Shown: positions 1 through 7,223, counted from the stretch's first letter. The stretch: DNA of 64,000 nt from JANJTB01 sp032027125 (GCA_032027125.1 JAVSMQ010000001.1:3086846-3150845); one strand, 5' to 3'. Made by a program: numbers and translations. The notes: generated from the letters alone by a model not told the origin.

Positions 1-399
1 AATAAATATCTAATCCGTTTTCTGTTAAACTTAATTCTTCAAGAAAATCATTTGCTAAAAAATCGTGAAATGCACGTGAATTACGTAACCATTGTAAATG
101 ACACTGTAATAACGCTCGATGACGCTGTAAATGACGCTGTAAATGACGCTGTAAAAATAGGTGTAATTAATGCTGTTAATGATGCAGTAATTGGTGGACT
201 AATTGAAGTTACAAAAGTCGTACATAAAGCTGTTAAAGGAGCATCCATCAATGATTTAATTAAGGCAATAAACAAATCACGCAGAACAGTTCAGCGGTAC
301 ATTCAAATATTAAGAATCCTTGAATTGATAGAATTTAAAGGAGCGGCTAAAACAGGGAAGTATTTCTTAACGACAAATATAAAAGCGAAACTAAAATAG
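1..399 (+). CDS. C-terminal part of an AlbA_2/RecG-like winged-helix regulator (5' end outside window)
   Basis: The reading frame is open from base 1, so the gene is cut by the window edge; the first possible internal start is a TTG at 52. The visible part has a V/A-rich run built on the four-residue repeat NDAV (three tandem copies at about 121-156, more degenerate ones after), then a winged helix ending in RTVQRYIQILRILELIEFKG and a KTGKY wing. In AlbA_2 (divergent AAA/Schlafen-like) DNA-binding proteins a similar repetitive linker (GVNVGVN type) precedes a C-terminal HTH, so this is inferred to be the tail of such a transcriptional regulator. The ATP-binding half is not visible, so the assignment rests on the tail alone. 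Confidence 0.55.
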   Translation, partial: NKYLIRFLLNLILQENHLLKNREMHVNYVTIVNDTVITLDDAVNDAVNDAVKIGVINAVNDAVIGGLIEVTKVVHKAVKGASINDLIKAINKSRRTVQRYIQILRILELIEFKGAAKTGKYFLTTNIKAKLK

Positions 400-463
400 T
401 AAAATAAATGGATGTACTGTTGGTAGAACCTTTTTACTTCCATCAAAGGTTGTGTTTGTTTGA

Positions 464-580
464 CAGTTCCGTCCTTCGGTAAACACCACTGCGGAAAACG
501 TGAGAACGTTCATCCGTTTAGCTCCGCCGCTTGTAATCACCAAAGCTGAGATTGACTGGACGATTGTAAAAATATTCTAA
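464..580 (+). pseudogene. Remnant of a class III aminotransferase C-terminus
   Basis: A 38-codon frame without a start follows an in-frame TGA at 461 and ends at TAA 578-580. Its translation contains NVRTFIRLAPPLVITKAEID, which reads like the conserved end of acetylornithine/ornithine-type PLP aminotransferases (N-x-I-R-L-x-P-P-L-x-I-T-x-x-E-I-D). Nothing upstream encodes the rest of the enzyme, so this looks like a leftover from an insertion or deletion. Recognition is by motif only. Confidence 0.45.
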
Positions 581-649
581 AAATATATTTCTACAAATTT
601 CGTTTATGACCTAAATATTGTGTCATATAGATTAAAAGTTAGGTCGGTT

Positions 650-979
650 ATGTTGGAATCACTTTTCAATTCTGCAAGTAAGGAGAAGGTATTACTGTAT
701 GTTGCAGCAAGGGAGGAAGGGTATGCAAGAGAAATTGCAAAATACTTCGAAACAGAATTATCACCAATACAAAACCAGCTTAATAAACTTGAATCAGGTG
801 GAATTTTAGTCAGTAAATCTGTAGGTAAAACGAAGGTATTTTCATTTAATTTGCGGAATCCATTTTACTGCGAATTAGTCAACTTGCTGAAAAAAGCAAT
901 TGAATTTTTGCCTGAAAAAGAGAAGAATGATTTGATAATTTACCGCAAACGACCGCGTCGGACTGGTAAACCATTATGA
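650..979 (+). CDS. Winged-helix DNA-binding protein paired with a nucleotidyltransferase gene
   Basis: A protein of about 109 residues from ATG 650 (a GTG at 620 would add ten residues, but family members start with a MLE-x-LF motif like the one here). It has an ArsR/MarR-like winged helix: VLLYVAAREEGYAREIAKYF as first helices, LSPIQNQLNKLESGGILVSK as recognition helix and wing, and a basic tail RKRPRRTGKP. Its stop overlaps the next start (ATGA at 976-979), showing translational coupling. wHTH proteins of this type are commonly coupled to a nucleotidyltransferase-fold gene in toxin-antitoxin-like pairs; the likely role is DNA-binding regulator or antitoxin of that pair. The exact function is not established from sequence. 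Confidence 0.6.
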   Translation: MLESLFNSASKEKVLLYVAAREEGYAREIAKYFETELSPIQNQLNKLESGGILVSKSVGKTKVFSFNLRNPFYCELVNLLKKAIEFLPEKEKNDLIIYRKRPRRTGKPL

Positions 980-1188
980 AAGAAATTAAAGATATGAATT
1001 TAGGTGAACTTGCAGCTTTTGTTTGTGACTATTTGAATAAAAATGGAATTGGATGTATATTGTCCGGTGGGGAGTGTGTTACGATTTATTCGGTTAATCA
1101 ATATCAGTCCGGAGATTTGGATTTTATTGAACAAAAAAGTTATCCAAGAAAAAAAATTACAGGCTTGCTGAAAGCGAAGTACTCATAA
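976..1188 (+). pseudogene. Truncated nucleotidyltransferase-like partner (DUF6036 / MNT-like)
   Basis: Seventy codons overlapping the wHTH gene by four bases. The N-terminus LGELAAFVCDYLNKNGIGCI, then LSGGECVTIYS and QSGDLDFIE, matches the nucleotidyltransferase fold start: a G-G pair followed by a D-x-D metal site (DLDF). Full-length relatives are roughly 180-220 residues; here the frame ends 17 residues after the D-x-D motif and I see no continuation in other frames downstream. The product would lack most of the fold, so it is probably inactive. If the pair was a toxin-antitoxin module, it is now broken. Confidence 0.55.
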
Positions 1189-1298
1189 AATAGCCAATAT
1201 GTATAGCAGAAAACCGTTTCCCTAATACACAAAGACAAAAGATATGTTGTCTGACTATCAAATTAAGTTTAATAATAATAATAAAAATAATAAGAAAT

Positions 1299-2183
1299 AT
1301 GAAAGAAATAATTTTAAATTGGTCGGAACTTATACTTCCATGGCTTTTATCTCACGGGATTAAAGTTTTATTGATTGTCATAGGCGCTTATATTTTAATT
1401 AAAATATCAAAAAAATCCATTGAGAAAGTTGTAAGAATTTCTGTAGTTTCTGATAGATATTTATCACAACAGTCTGAAGAACAAAGAGAATATACTCTAA
1501 TCCGCATTTTTTCATGGACCAGCAGAATTGTAATTATGATTGTAGCATTTCTGATGATATTGCAGGAAATCGGAATTCCGGTAGCACCATTATTGGCTGG
1601 AGCCGGAATCATAGGGCTTGCTGTTGGTTTTGGCGGACAGTATCTTATCCGTGATTTAATTTCCGGATTTTTCATAATTATTGAAAATCAGTACCGTATT
1701 GGTGATGTGGTTAATTTTGATGGTACAGGCGGATTGGTTGAAGACATAAGTTTGCGGATGACCACATTAAGAGATTTAGATGGGACAGTTCATCATATTC
1801 CACATGGTGAGATAAAAAAAGTAGCTAATCTTTCGAAAGATTTTGCCCGGGTAAATTTAAATATTGGAGTTTCCTATAACTCAAAACTTGACCATGTAAT
1901 ACAGGTAGTTAATAATGTAGGCAATGAATTAGCTGAAGATATTCTTTGGCAGGAATTCATAATAAAACCACCCCAGTTTTTAAGGGTAGATGATTTTGCA
2001 GATTCAAATATTGTCATAAAAATTCTTGGAGAAACAATGCCTCTTAAACAATGGGAAGTGACAGGAGAACTCCGTAAAAGAATTAAAATTGCTTTTGATA
2101 AAGAAGGAATTGAAATTCCATTCCCTCAAAGAGTTATTCATAATATTAAACCATCTGAATTGCAGGATGAGCAGGAGTTGTAA
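1299..2183 (+). CDS. Small-conductance mechanosensitive channel, MscS family
   Basis: A 294-residue inner-membrane protein with three predicted membrane helices: about residues 12-34 (LLSHGIKVLLIVIGAYILI), 70-92, and a pore helix near 95-115 with the Gly/Ala-packed sequence LLAGAGIIGLAVGFGGQYLI that identifies MscS channels. The following beta domain contains RIGDVV and the conserved G-x-V-E-D-I-S-L-R-M-T-T-L-R-D segment, then a C-terminal alpha/beta vestibule domain. Such channels open on membrane tension and release solutes during hypo-osmotic shock. Length matches the minimal E. coli MscS (286 residues). It stands alone, with an A/T-rich leader and no obvious strong RBS before ATG 1299. 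Confidence 0.93.
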   Translation: MKEIILNWSELILPWLLSHGIKVLLIVIGAYILIKISKKSIEKVVRISVVSDRYLSQQSEEQREYTLIRIFSWTSRIVIMIVAFLMILQEIGIPVAPLLAGAGIIGLAVGFGGQYLIRDLISGFFIIIENQYRIGDVVNFDGTGGLVEDISLRMTTLRDLDGTVHHIPHGEIKKVANLSKDFARVNLNIGVSYNSKLDHVIQVVNNVGNELAEDILWQEFIIKPPQFLRVDDFADSNIVIKILGETMPLKQWEVTGELRKRIKIAFDKEGIEIPFPQRVIHNIKPSELQDEQEL

Positions 2184-2827
2184 AAATTTAAATTCCAAAT
2201 AGCTGTATATTGATGAATTTAAGTTATGGACTTTTTTATCATGATTAATACTTGTCCGACTGTTAACTGCTCTGAAATTACAGTTTTTTGTAGTTATTAA
2301 AGTTTGTAACATTTTCGTTTATAATATCAATATCCTGTATTAACCGGGCTGCACCTGAAAATCGCTAAAGTTGTGATGTGCTTGGAGAAGTAAATCTTTG
2401 ATAGACAATTCTGTTTCATATAAAGCCTGGTACTTTCATAGTTATGGACTTTTTCTTTTGTAGATAAGTGAAATATGTTTTTAATTTTGAAAATCAATTA
2501 TTGAGAATTTGTTTGTAAATGATTTTAAATAGGTAAAGCATAAGAAATATTTTATTAAATATAATTTTGCTCATTTCGTTTATAAGATTGTGATCCACAA
2601 GTTTTAGAGTCCATTTGATTATAAAGAAGGATTATATGATTGAAATAAGTTGTTAATAGTATGAACTAAGTTGTTTGAATTGGTTTATTTGTATTATTAT
2701 TTCAAAAATTATAAAACTTAGTGTATTACGGTGTATTTGGCTATTATGATGTTTGAAGCAAACCTGCAATATCCCTCGCAGTTAAATTTGGCTATGATGG
2801 GATTTGCCAACTATGGAGTGATTATAT
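2184..2827. other. 644-bp intergenic region with one copy of the hairpin-promoter module
   Basis: No credible coding frame is present. The stretch at about 2345-2545 aligns by eye with about 3530-3735 (shared blocks: CTGAAAATC, AAGTAAAT, ATAAAGCC, TAATTTTG, TTATTGAG, TAAATGA), so it is a diverged copy of the same noncoding module described for 3612-3709. The part after 2545 is very A/T-rich and I see nothing further assignable in it. Confidence 0.6.
2457..2489 (+). promoter_or_regulatory. Candidate Bacteroidota-type promoter, module copy A
   Basis: TTTG at 2457-2460 and TAATTTTG at 2482-2489 are separated by 21 bases, matching the Bacteroidota sigma-ABfr consensus TTTG-N19..21-TAnnTTTG. A degenerate hairpin region (AAAGCC..GGAC) and T-run lie just upstream, and ATTATTGAG follows at 2497-2505. 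It is some 340 bases before the next gene, so it may be a relic or may drive a long leader. Confidence 0.45.
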
Positions 2828-3433
2828 ATGAAAGATAAGAAACCTAAGAGTGCTGCAAAAGACTTTCCTGTTGTTTGTGTGGGCGGTTCAGCAGGCGGAC
2901 TCAATGCCTATACACGTTTACTACAGAATCTGCCAACCGATATGGGTGTTGCTATCGTCATCGTTAATCATTTGAGGACTGTAGCCACCCTGCTCCACGA
3001 AATTCTCCCCCGTTATACTAAGATGCCGGTTGAACTTATCACCGAAAGACTTGACATTATACCAAACCATGTGTTTATAATTCCGGAAAAGCGCGATTTA
3101 CACGTTCTTAATGATGAGTTCCATTTAAAGCCGATATCAAAGCCAAGGGGATGGCCCGACGTGATTACGGTTTTTCTGCGTTCTATAACCGAAAATTGGG
3201 ATGGTAAACTTATTGCTGTCATTGTCTCCGGCTATGATGGTGATGGAGCAGATGCGCTATGCGGCATAAAAGAAGTTGGAGGCATTACAATCGCCCAGAA
3301 ACCCGACACTGCAGTGCAGCCGGACATGCCCGAAAGCGCAATAGCAAGCGGGTGTATAGATTTTGTTCTATCTCCTGAGGATATCGCCAAGGAAATTATA
3401 AGAATTGCGCACGCAAGTGAAGAGGAACGTTAG
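2828..3433 (+). CDS. Stand-alone CheB-type protein-glutamate methylesterase domain
   Basis: The 201-residue protein is only the CheB catalytic domain, without the N-terminal receiver domain of classical CheB. The catalytic triad is visible: Ser21 in GGSAGG, His48 in VNHL, and Asp139 in SGYDGDGAD. CheB enzymes hydrolyse methylglutamate on chemoreceptors. No cheR, receptor or other chemotaxis gene lies in the window, so the substrate is unknown; it could act with a distant CheR, or be repurposed as seen for CheB domains in PAS/CheB/CheR hybrid kinases. The domain is complete and probably active. Higher G+C than the flanking noncoding DNA suggests separate acquisition. Confidence 0.85.
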   Translation: MKDKKPKSAAKDFPVVCVGGSAGGLNAYTRLLQNLPTDMGVAIVIVNHLRTVATLLHEILPRYTKMPVELITERLDIIPNHVFIIPEKRDLHVLNDEFHLKPISKPRGWPDVITVFLRSITENWDGKLIAVIVSGYDGDGADALCGIKEVGGITIAQKPDTAVQPDMPESAIASGCIDFVLSPEDIAKEIIRIAHASEEER

Positions 3434-3611
3434 TAATTATACGAATTTTATAGAAATATGATGCTTATGCGTTGGCTTCAATTCCATTTAAATTTGATAA
3501 TAATTCAACAATTACTATAAAATTCTGAAATCGAACTGTCAGCATCTGAAAATCTCTAGGGTTGTTATGGCATTGGATAAGTAAATTTTATTGAAAATCT
3601 TTAAAAATAAA

Positions 3612-3636
3612 GCCCTATACTTTAAAAGTGTCGGGC
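3612..3636 (+). terminator. GC hairpin plus T-run (terminator-like), module copy B
   Basis: GCCC at 3612-3615 pairs with GGGC at 3633-3636, extended by ATACTTT/AAAGTGT with one mismatch and a wobble, followed by ATTTTTTG. This is a reasonable intrinsic terminator for the upstream cheB-like gene, although it lies 180 bases after its stop and directly abuts a promoter. Confidence 0.5.
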
Positions 3637-3644
3637 ATTTTTTG

Positions 3645-3709
3645 TTTGGTGTTCACAAAATATTTTTCTAATTTTGTGAATCATTTATTGAGTGTTCGTA
3701 AATAAATGA
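3645..3709 (+). promoter_or_regulatory. Bacteroidota-type promoter and 5'-UTR palindrome, module copy B
   Basis: TTTG (3645-3648), 20-base spacer, TAATTTTG (3669-3676): an exact match to the Bacteroidota promoter consensus. Just downstream, in the expected leader, TCATTTATT (3681-3689) is perfectly complementary to AATAAATGA (3701-3709), forming a 9-bp palindrome with an 11-base loop. The DUF1801 gene starts at 3749 after an AAGGA-like RBS. The same order recurs before the WG-repeat gene and, without a clear palindrome, before the DUF6398-like gene. Confidence 0.65.
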
Positions 3710-3748
3710 CATATTCTAAATCAATTTCAAGTAAAAAGGAATTTCAAA

Positions 3749-4162
3749 ATGGCAGAAAATAAGACTAAACCGACAGAAGCAAGCGTTGAGGAATTTATCA
3801 ACAGCATTAATGATGAACAAAAGCGGAAAGACAGTTTTGTGCTTTTGGAAATGATGAAAAAAGTAAGCGGAGAGGAACCGAAAATGTGGGGCGGTTCTCT
3901 CATAGGTTTCGGTCAGGTAAGAATAAAAAGTCCTTCAGGCAGGGAAGTAGATTGGCTGCGGATTGGATTCTCTCCGCGTAAAGCAAATCTATCTTTGTAC
4001 ATTAGCGGAAATATTAACCGTCAGTACGAGGAAGCTCTTAATAAGCTGGGCAAACATAAGACGGGTGTCGGCTGCCTGTATATAAATAAACTATCGGACA
4101 TTGATATTGAAATTCTTAAGGGTATGATAGAAACGTCATTAACTAAAGAATACTTTTCGTAA
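3749..4162 (+). CDS. DUF1801 domain protein
   Basis: A 137-residue soluble protein with the DUF1801 (YdhG/YdeI-like) pattern: short N-terminal helix, EEFINSINDEQKRKDSFVLL, then MWGGSLIGFG and a pair of strands with WLRIGFSPRKANLSLYI, ending in LGKHKTGVGCLYINKLSDID. Proteins of this family have an iron-chaperone (frataxin-like) fold, but their function is unsettled. It has its own promoter module upstream. Its last 20 codons are duplicated at 5419-5478, downstream of the next gene, showing recombination around this locus. Confidence 0.85.
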   Translation: MAENKTKPTEASVEEFINSINDEQKRKDSFVLLEMMKKVSGEEPKMWGGSLIGFGQVRIKSPSGREVDWLRIGFSPRKANLSLYISGNINRQYEEALNKLGKHKTGVGCLYINKLSDIDIEILKGMIETSLTKEYFS

Positions 4163-4426
4163 TAAAGTAATTCGCAAAGAAGTTTTGTCAATGTAAAAAT
4201 CGGCTTGATAAATCTGGAGTTTTGTATTAACTTTAGTGCTTAAATGCAGCCAAATCGCCAAGCCACAACTATTCTCAAAGATTCGATCCGCTCATTTTTG
4301 TGAAAGATTTTCAAAAGCAATAAAATCAAATTATTTCAATAATGAATATTCAATTGAGTTTATGGAAATGATGTGTGATATTATTGAGTTTCCGTAATTA
4401 CATTAATAACTTATAAGAATTTAACT

Positions 4427-5206
4427 ATGAAAGACATTATAATAAATGAGAGACAAATTGAAAGTGGCTTTTGGTTTTTGGATAGACTAAAAGGATTCCC
4501 TTATGACATTATTACTTATCCAAAAGAATACACAGGACAAACTAGATTGGCTATCGCTTGTACTCAACTTTGGCAATTATCTACGACAGAGAAAAAAAAA
4601 GTCATTAATGAGTGGATTGAATTATTACCAAGTTGTCAAAACATTGAAATGCTCTGGTTTTCATCTCATACGACACAAAAACTTTTTGACAGCTCTTGTA
4701 AACTAAAAAACTTGGTCGGACTCAAAATCAAGTGGAGCAACATAAAAAAGCTCGACAACATATCAAACTTGACAAAGTTGAAGTATTTGAATATTGGGAG
4801 TTCATCACAAGTGGAAAGTATTATTCCTTTATCCAATATGAAACAACTTGAAGTGCTGAATATTGAAAATTTTAAAAGGATAACCGACTACACTCCTATA
4901 TCAACTTTGACAAACCTTCAATTTTTTTCTATTGAAGGTGGAATGTACACCAAACAAAAAGTTGACTCATTTGAACCATTCAGCAAACTGATAAACCTGA
5001 TTTACTTTAGTGCAGTTATGATTAGTTGTGTTGACAAACGAATTGATCCTTTATTTAAACTTAAAAAATTAAAAACGATCAATTGGCCCTTTATCATAAC
5101 AGAAAAAGATATGGATAAACTGAAAGTTGAACTACCAAATTTGAAGTATCTACCTCACCGATACTATGAGAACAATATGGAAAAAATAAAATCAATGTTG
5201 GAATGA
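4427..5206 (+). CDS. Leucine-rich-repeat-like protein
   Basis: A 259-residue protein without a signal peptide. From about residue 85 it shows irregular leucine-rich repeats: LKNLVGLKIKWSNIKKLDNI, LTKLKYLNIGSSSQVESIIP, MKQLEVLNIENFKRITDYTP, LTNLQFFSIEG, then a C-terminal LKKLKTINWPFII unit. The N-terminal 80 residues are unrelated to the repeats and I do not recognise them. LRR folds serve protein binding; no enzymatic domain is visible. A TATTGAG motif at 4383-4388 in its leader resembles that of the neighbouring promoter modules. Function unknown. Confidence 0.75.
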   Translation: MKDIIINERQIESGFWFLDRLKGFPYDIITYPKEYTGQTRLAIACTQLWQLSTTEKKKVINEWIELLPSCQNIEMLWFSSHTTQKLFDSSCKLKNLVGLKIKWSNIKKLDNISNLTKLKYLNIGSSSQVESIIPLSNMKQLEVLNIENFKRITDYTPISTLTNLQFFSIEGGMYTKQKVDSFEPFSKLINLIYFSAVMISCVDKRIDPLFKLKKLKTINWPFIITEKDMDKLKVELPNLKYLPHRYYENNMEKIKSMLE

Positions 5207-5418
5207 CAAAATAGAATCTCCACCTTCTATCTAGTGTTTATTTTTATAAGTTACTTACAATACTTTTTTTATTCTTTGGTCATAAGCGGTAATGTATTGA
5301 AACAGTTTTCAATCTTAAAATAAATAAATGCAATTGAAACGTTTAGACAGTATCACGGACACATTAGCAAATATTAATATAGAATGGACAACTGGCGACA
5401 ACTTTATAATGCCAAAAT

Positions 5419-5478
5419 GATATTGAAATTCTGAATGCAATGATAGAAACATCATTAACTAAAGAACACTTTTCGTAA
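5419..5478 (+). pseudogene. Duplicated 3' end of the DUF1801 gene
   Basis: Nineteen codons plus TAA encode DIEILNAMIETSLTKEHFS, against DIEILKGMIETSLTKEYFS at the end of the intact gene (4103-4162). Nucleotide identity by eye is high over the whole 60 bases, and there is no start or upstream coding sequence. It is a relic of a second DUF1801 gene lost by deletion, or of a recombination event that brought in a gene between two copies of the same segment. Confidence 0.85.
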
Positions 5479-5500
5479 TAGATTGATATATCATCAAAAA

Positions 5501-5603
5501 ATATCGCCCGATGCTTTTTAGAAAAAAGATATTTTTTGTTTTGTGAATAGGTATTTATTTTTTAAGTTTATAAATTGTTTATTGAGAGGTCAAAAATAAA
5601 TGA
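5501..5603 (+). promoter_or_regulatory. Hairpin-promoter module, copy C
   Basis: TATCGCCCGATGCT at 5503-5516 is shared with copy E at 6377-6390. TTTG at 5540-5543 and TAAGTTTA at 5563-5570 are 19 bases apart, a near match to the Bacteroidota promoter. TTTATTGAG (5578-5586) and AATAAATGA (5595-5603) repeat the palindrome seen in copy B. The WG-repeat gene starts 50 bases later, at 5653. Confidence 0.55.
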
Positions 5604-5652
5604 ACCAAATACTATTTTTAAAAAATGATAATATTATAAGATTAAATAAATT

Positions 5653-6183
5653 ATGCAGAAAATGAAATTTATATTTATAATTCTAATTTTAACAATCATA
5701 CTTTCCGGTTTTAGCCAATTGAAAGATGATTATTTACTCAAAGTATGGAAAGGTAATTACGATGAACTCGGAGTAGAATGCGGGTATGTGAACTTAAACG
5801 GCGACACAGTTATTCCAATTGGTAAGTATTATTATTGTTATACTGACACTTTAAGAAATTTTGCAATTGTAATTAAAAAAGAAGGCAAATTGATTGGAAT
5901 TGACAGAAATGAAAACGAATTATTTGAAGTGCATTGGTTCGATAATGGACCGGACTATGTCAAAGAAGGGTTATTTAGAATTAAAAAGAACGGGAAAATC
6001 GGTTATTCTGATACAAACGGTATAATAGTGATTGAACCCCAATTTGATTGTGCCTTTCCTTTTGAAAACGGTAAAGCCAAAGTATCGAATGACTGCAAAA
6101 CTGTTCCTAGCGGTGAGCATTCCGAATGGATTAGTGAAAATTGGAAATATATCAATAAAAAAGGTCAGACTATTGAGGAATGA
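5653..6183 (+). CDS. Secreted WG-repeat protein
   Basis: A 176-residue protein with an N-terminal signal peptide (KFIFIILILTIILSGFS, probable cleavage after about residue 21). The mature part has WG-like beta repeats: GYVNLNGDTVIPIGKYYYCY, an EGLFRIKKNGKIGYSDTNG unit followed by VIEPQFDCAFPFENGKAKV, and WKYINKKGQTI at the end. WG repeats are common in exported proteins of Bacteroidota, with no assigned biochemical role. The gene has its own promoter module upstream. Only two to three repeats are present, fewer than in most family members. Confidence 0.8.
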   Translation: MQKMKFIFIILILTIILSGFSQLKDDYLLKVWKGNYDELGVECGYVNLNGDTVIPIGKYYYCYTDTLRNFAIVIKKEGKLIGIDRNENELFEVHWFDNGPDYVKEGLFRIKKNGKIGYSDTNGIIVIEPQFDCAFPFENGKAKVSNDCKTVPSGEHSEWISENWKYINKKGQTIEE

Positions 6184-6377
6184 ACTATATTACTTTTTTT
6201 ACTAAAATTATTTATGAAACATTCGAATCACGGAAGGAAGTAAATCATATTTTTTTAACGAAACCTCGCACGACAAAGACTAAACTAAATAATGTAATAG
6301 TGACATTCGCTCCTTAAATCGTAATCTCCAAATGAGAAATTGATATGTAAATTTAGGTAGAAAATTTTTCAAAAAAT

Positions 6378-6412
6378 ATCGCCCGATGCTGTTAATGTAG
6401 TGGACATTTTTA
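6378..6412 (+). repeat. Partial module copy E (hairpin part only)
   Basis: CGCCCGATGCTGTTAATG followed by GTGGACATTTTT is a copy of the hairpin half of the module (compare CGCCCGATGCT in copy C and GCTGTTAAAATATTGGACAT in copy D). The promoter half is missing: the following DNA instead leads into the 3' ends of the oppositely oriented toxin-antitoxin genes. Confidence 0.5.
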
Positions 6413-6446
6413 AAAAGTAATGGAATTGCAGGATTTATATCGAATT

Positions 6447-6653
6447 TTACAAAGCTATATGTTTGATGTACTTTGTAATTTTATTTAAATCCCTGATTAT
6501 TGACTTTTTGTCAGCATCGTTTTCAATGCTCTCTTTGAGTCTTTCTATTGAAAACTCAAGATGAGCTTTTTCTTTTGAAAGAGTATAGTAAGCCCTGAAC
6601 TCAGGGTCTTTCATTTGTTCTGCAACATATTCTGAATATGAATTCTTTTCCAT
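6447..6653 (-). CDS. Small helical partner of the HigB-like toxin (possible antitoxin)
   Basis: Sixty-eight residues, mostly charged alpha-helix (SYSEYVAEQMKDPEFRAYY, KAHLEFSIERLKESI). It starts four bases after the stop of the upstream toxin gene on the same strand, the toxin-first order typical of HigBA. The DPEFRAYY start resembles the region before the HTH in some HigA/XRE antitoxins, but the XRE helix-turn-helix itself is absent. It may be a non-DNA-binding antitoxin or a shortened HigA. Assignment is by context. Confidence 0.5.
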   Translation of the reverse strand: MEKNSYSEYVAEQMKDPEFRAYYTLSKEKAHLEFSIERLKESIENDADKKSIIRDLNKITKYIKHIAL

Positions 6654-6657
6654 CTAA

Positions 6658-7014
6658 TTACCTGTTTAAATATATATTCTTATATCTAATTGCTTTTTCG
6701 ATTTCATCATTTGGTGTTTTCTCAGTCTTTTTAATAAATCCGTTTGTAAAAACAATTTTCCTATCCTTCATAAAAAAGTAAAGAGAACGTGTAATCCTTG
6801 TTTGATGTTTAACTCTTAATTCGAAAATTCCGTCTTTAAGATGTTTGCTCAATTTGCGAGGAATTATTTCATTATTACCCTTGACAATTCGTAATTCTTC
6901 TATATAAGCCAATACATCAGCCTTTTCAATATTTGATAATGAATCCAAAAACCTTATAAAAGGGATATTCCCACTATCAAGTTTAACAAATTCAATCTCA
7001 AATTCATAATTCAA
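6658..7014 (-). CDS. RelE/HigB-superfamily toxin (phage Gp49-like)
   Basis: A 118-residue protein with the Gp49-like pattern: EIEFVKLDSGNIPFIRFLDS, a central KLSKHLKDGIFELRVKHQTR strand with ELR, then ITRSLYFFMKDRKIVFTNGF and IKKTEKTPNDEIEKA. These are the usual landmarks of HigB-type mRNA interferases (R..YF......LL.GF.KK....P..EI..A). Such toxins cleave mRNA at the ribosome and are neutralised by a partner. The downstream small gene at 6447-6653 is its probable antitoxin. The pair lies on the opposite strand to all other genes between 1.3k and 8.2k. Confidence 0.8.
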   Translation of the reverse strand: MNYEFEIEFVKLDSGNIPFIRFLDSLSNIEKADVLAYIEELRIVKGNNEIIPRKLSKHLKDGIFELRVKHQTRITRSLYFFMKDRKIVFTNGFIKKTEKTPNDEIEKAIRYKNIYLNR

Positions 7015-7112
7015 ATGATGTTACTTTCATACATTAACAATAAAATTTAAACGCATAATATCAACAAAAATTGTTGTAAACTATTCCTATGAGAAAATTT
7101 TTACATTCTTAT

Positions 7113-7174
7113 GACCGAAGCTGTTAAAATATTGGACATCTTTTTTGTAGAAATGAATAATTTTACTAATTTTG
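7113..7174 (+). promoter_or_regulatory. Hairpin-promoter module, copy D
   Basis: GACCGAAGCTGTTAAAATAT and TGGACATCTTTTTTG match copies E and C. TTTG (7144-7147) is 19 bases before TAATTTTG (7167-7174), an exact Bacteroidota promoter. The next gene starts at ATG 7224, 50 bases downstream. No clear palindrome follows in this copy. Confidence 0.6.
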
Positions 7175-7223
7175 TAAATTATATATTTATAAATTATTCA
7201 TATTCCGATTGGAAAACGATATT

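Larger units (their letters stand above)
5207..5652. other. 446-bp intergenic region holding a gene-end relic and module copy C
   Basis: The first 200 bases show nothing recognisable. Bases 5419-5478 are a duplicate of the DUF1801 gene end, and 5501-5603 are a further copy of the hairpin/promoter/palindrome module, both listed separately. Confidence 0.7.

Noticed and set aside
2345..7223. The repeat modules as attC sites of an integron cassette array
   Set aside because: I could not find paired GTTRRRY/RYYYAAC core sites or the long imperfect palindrome of attC, and there is no intI gene; the toxin-antitoxin genes are also inverted. The modules read better as terminator-promoter elements.
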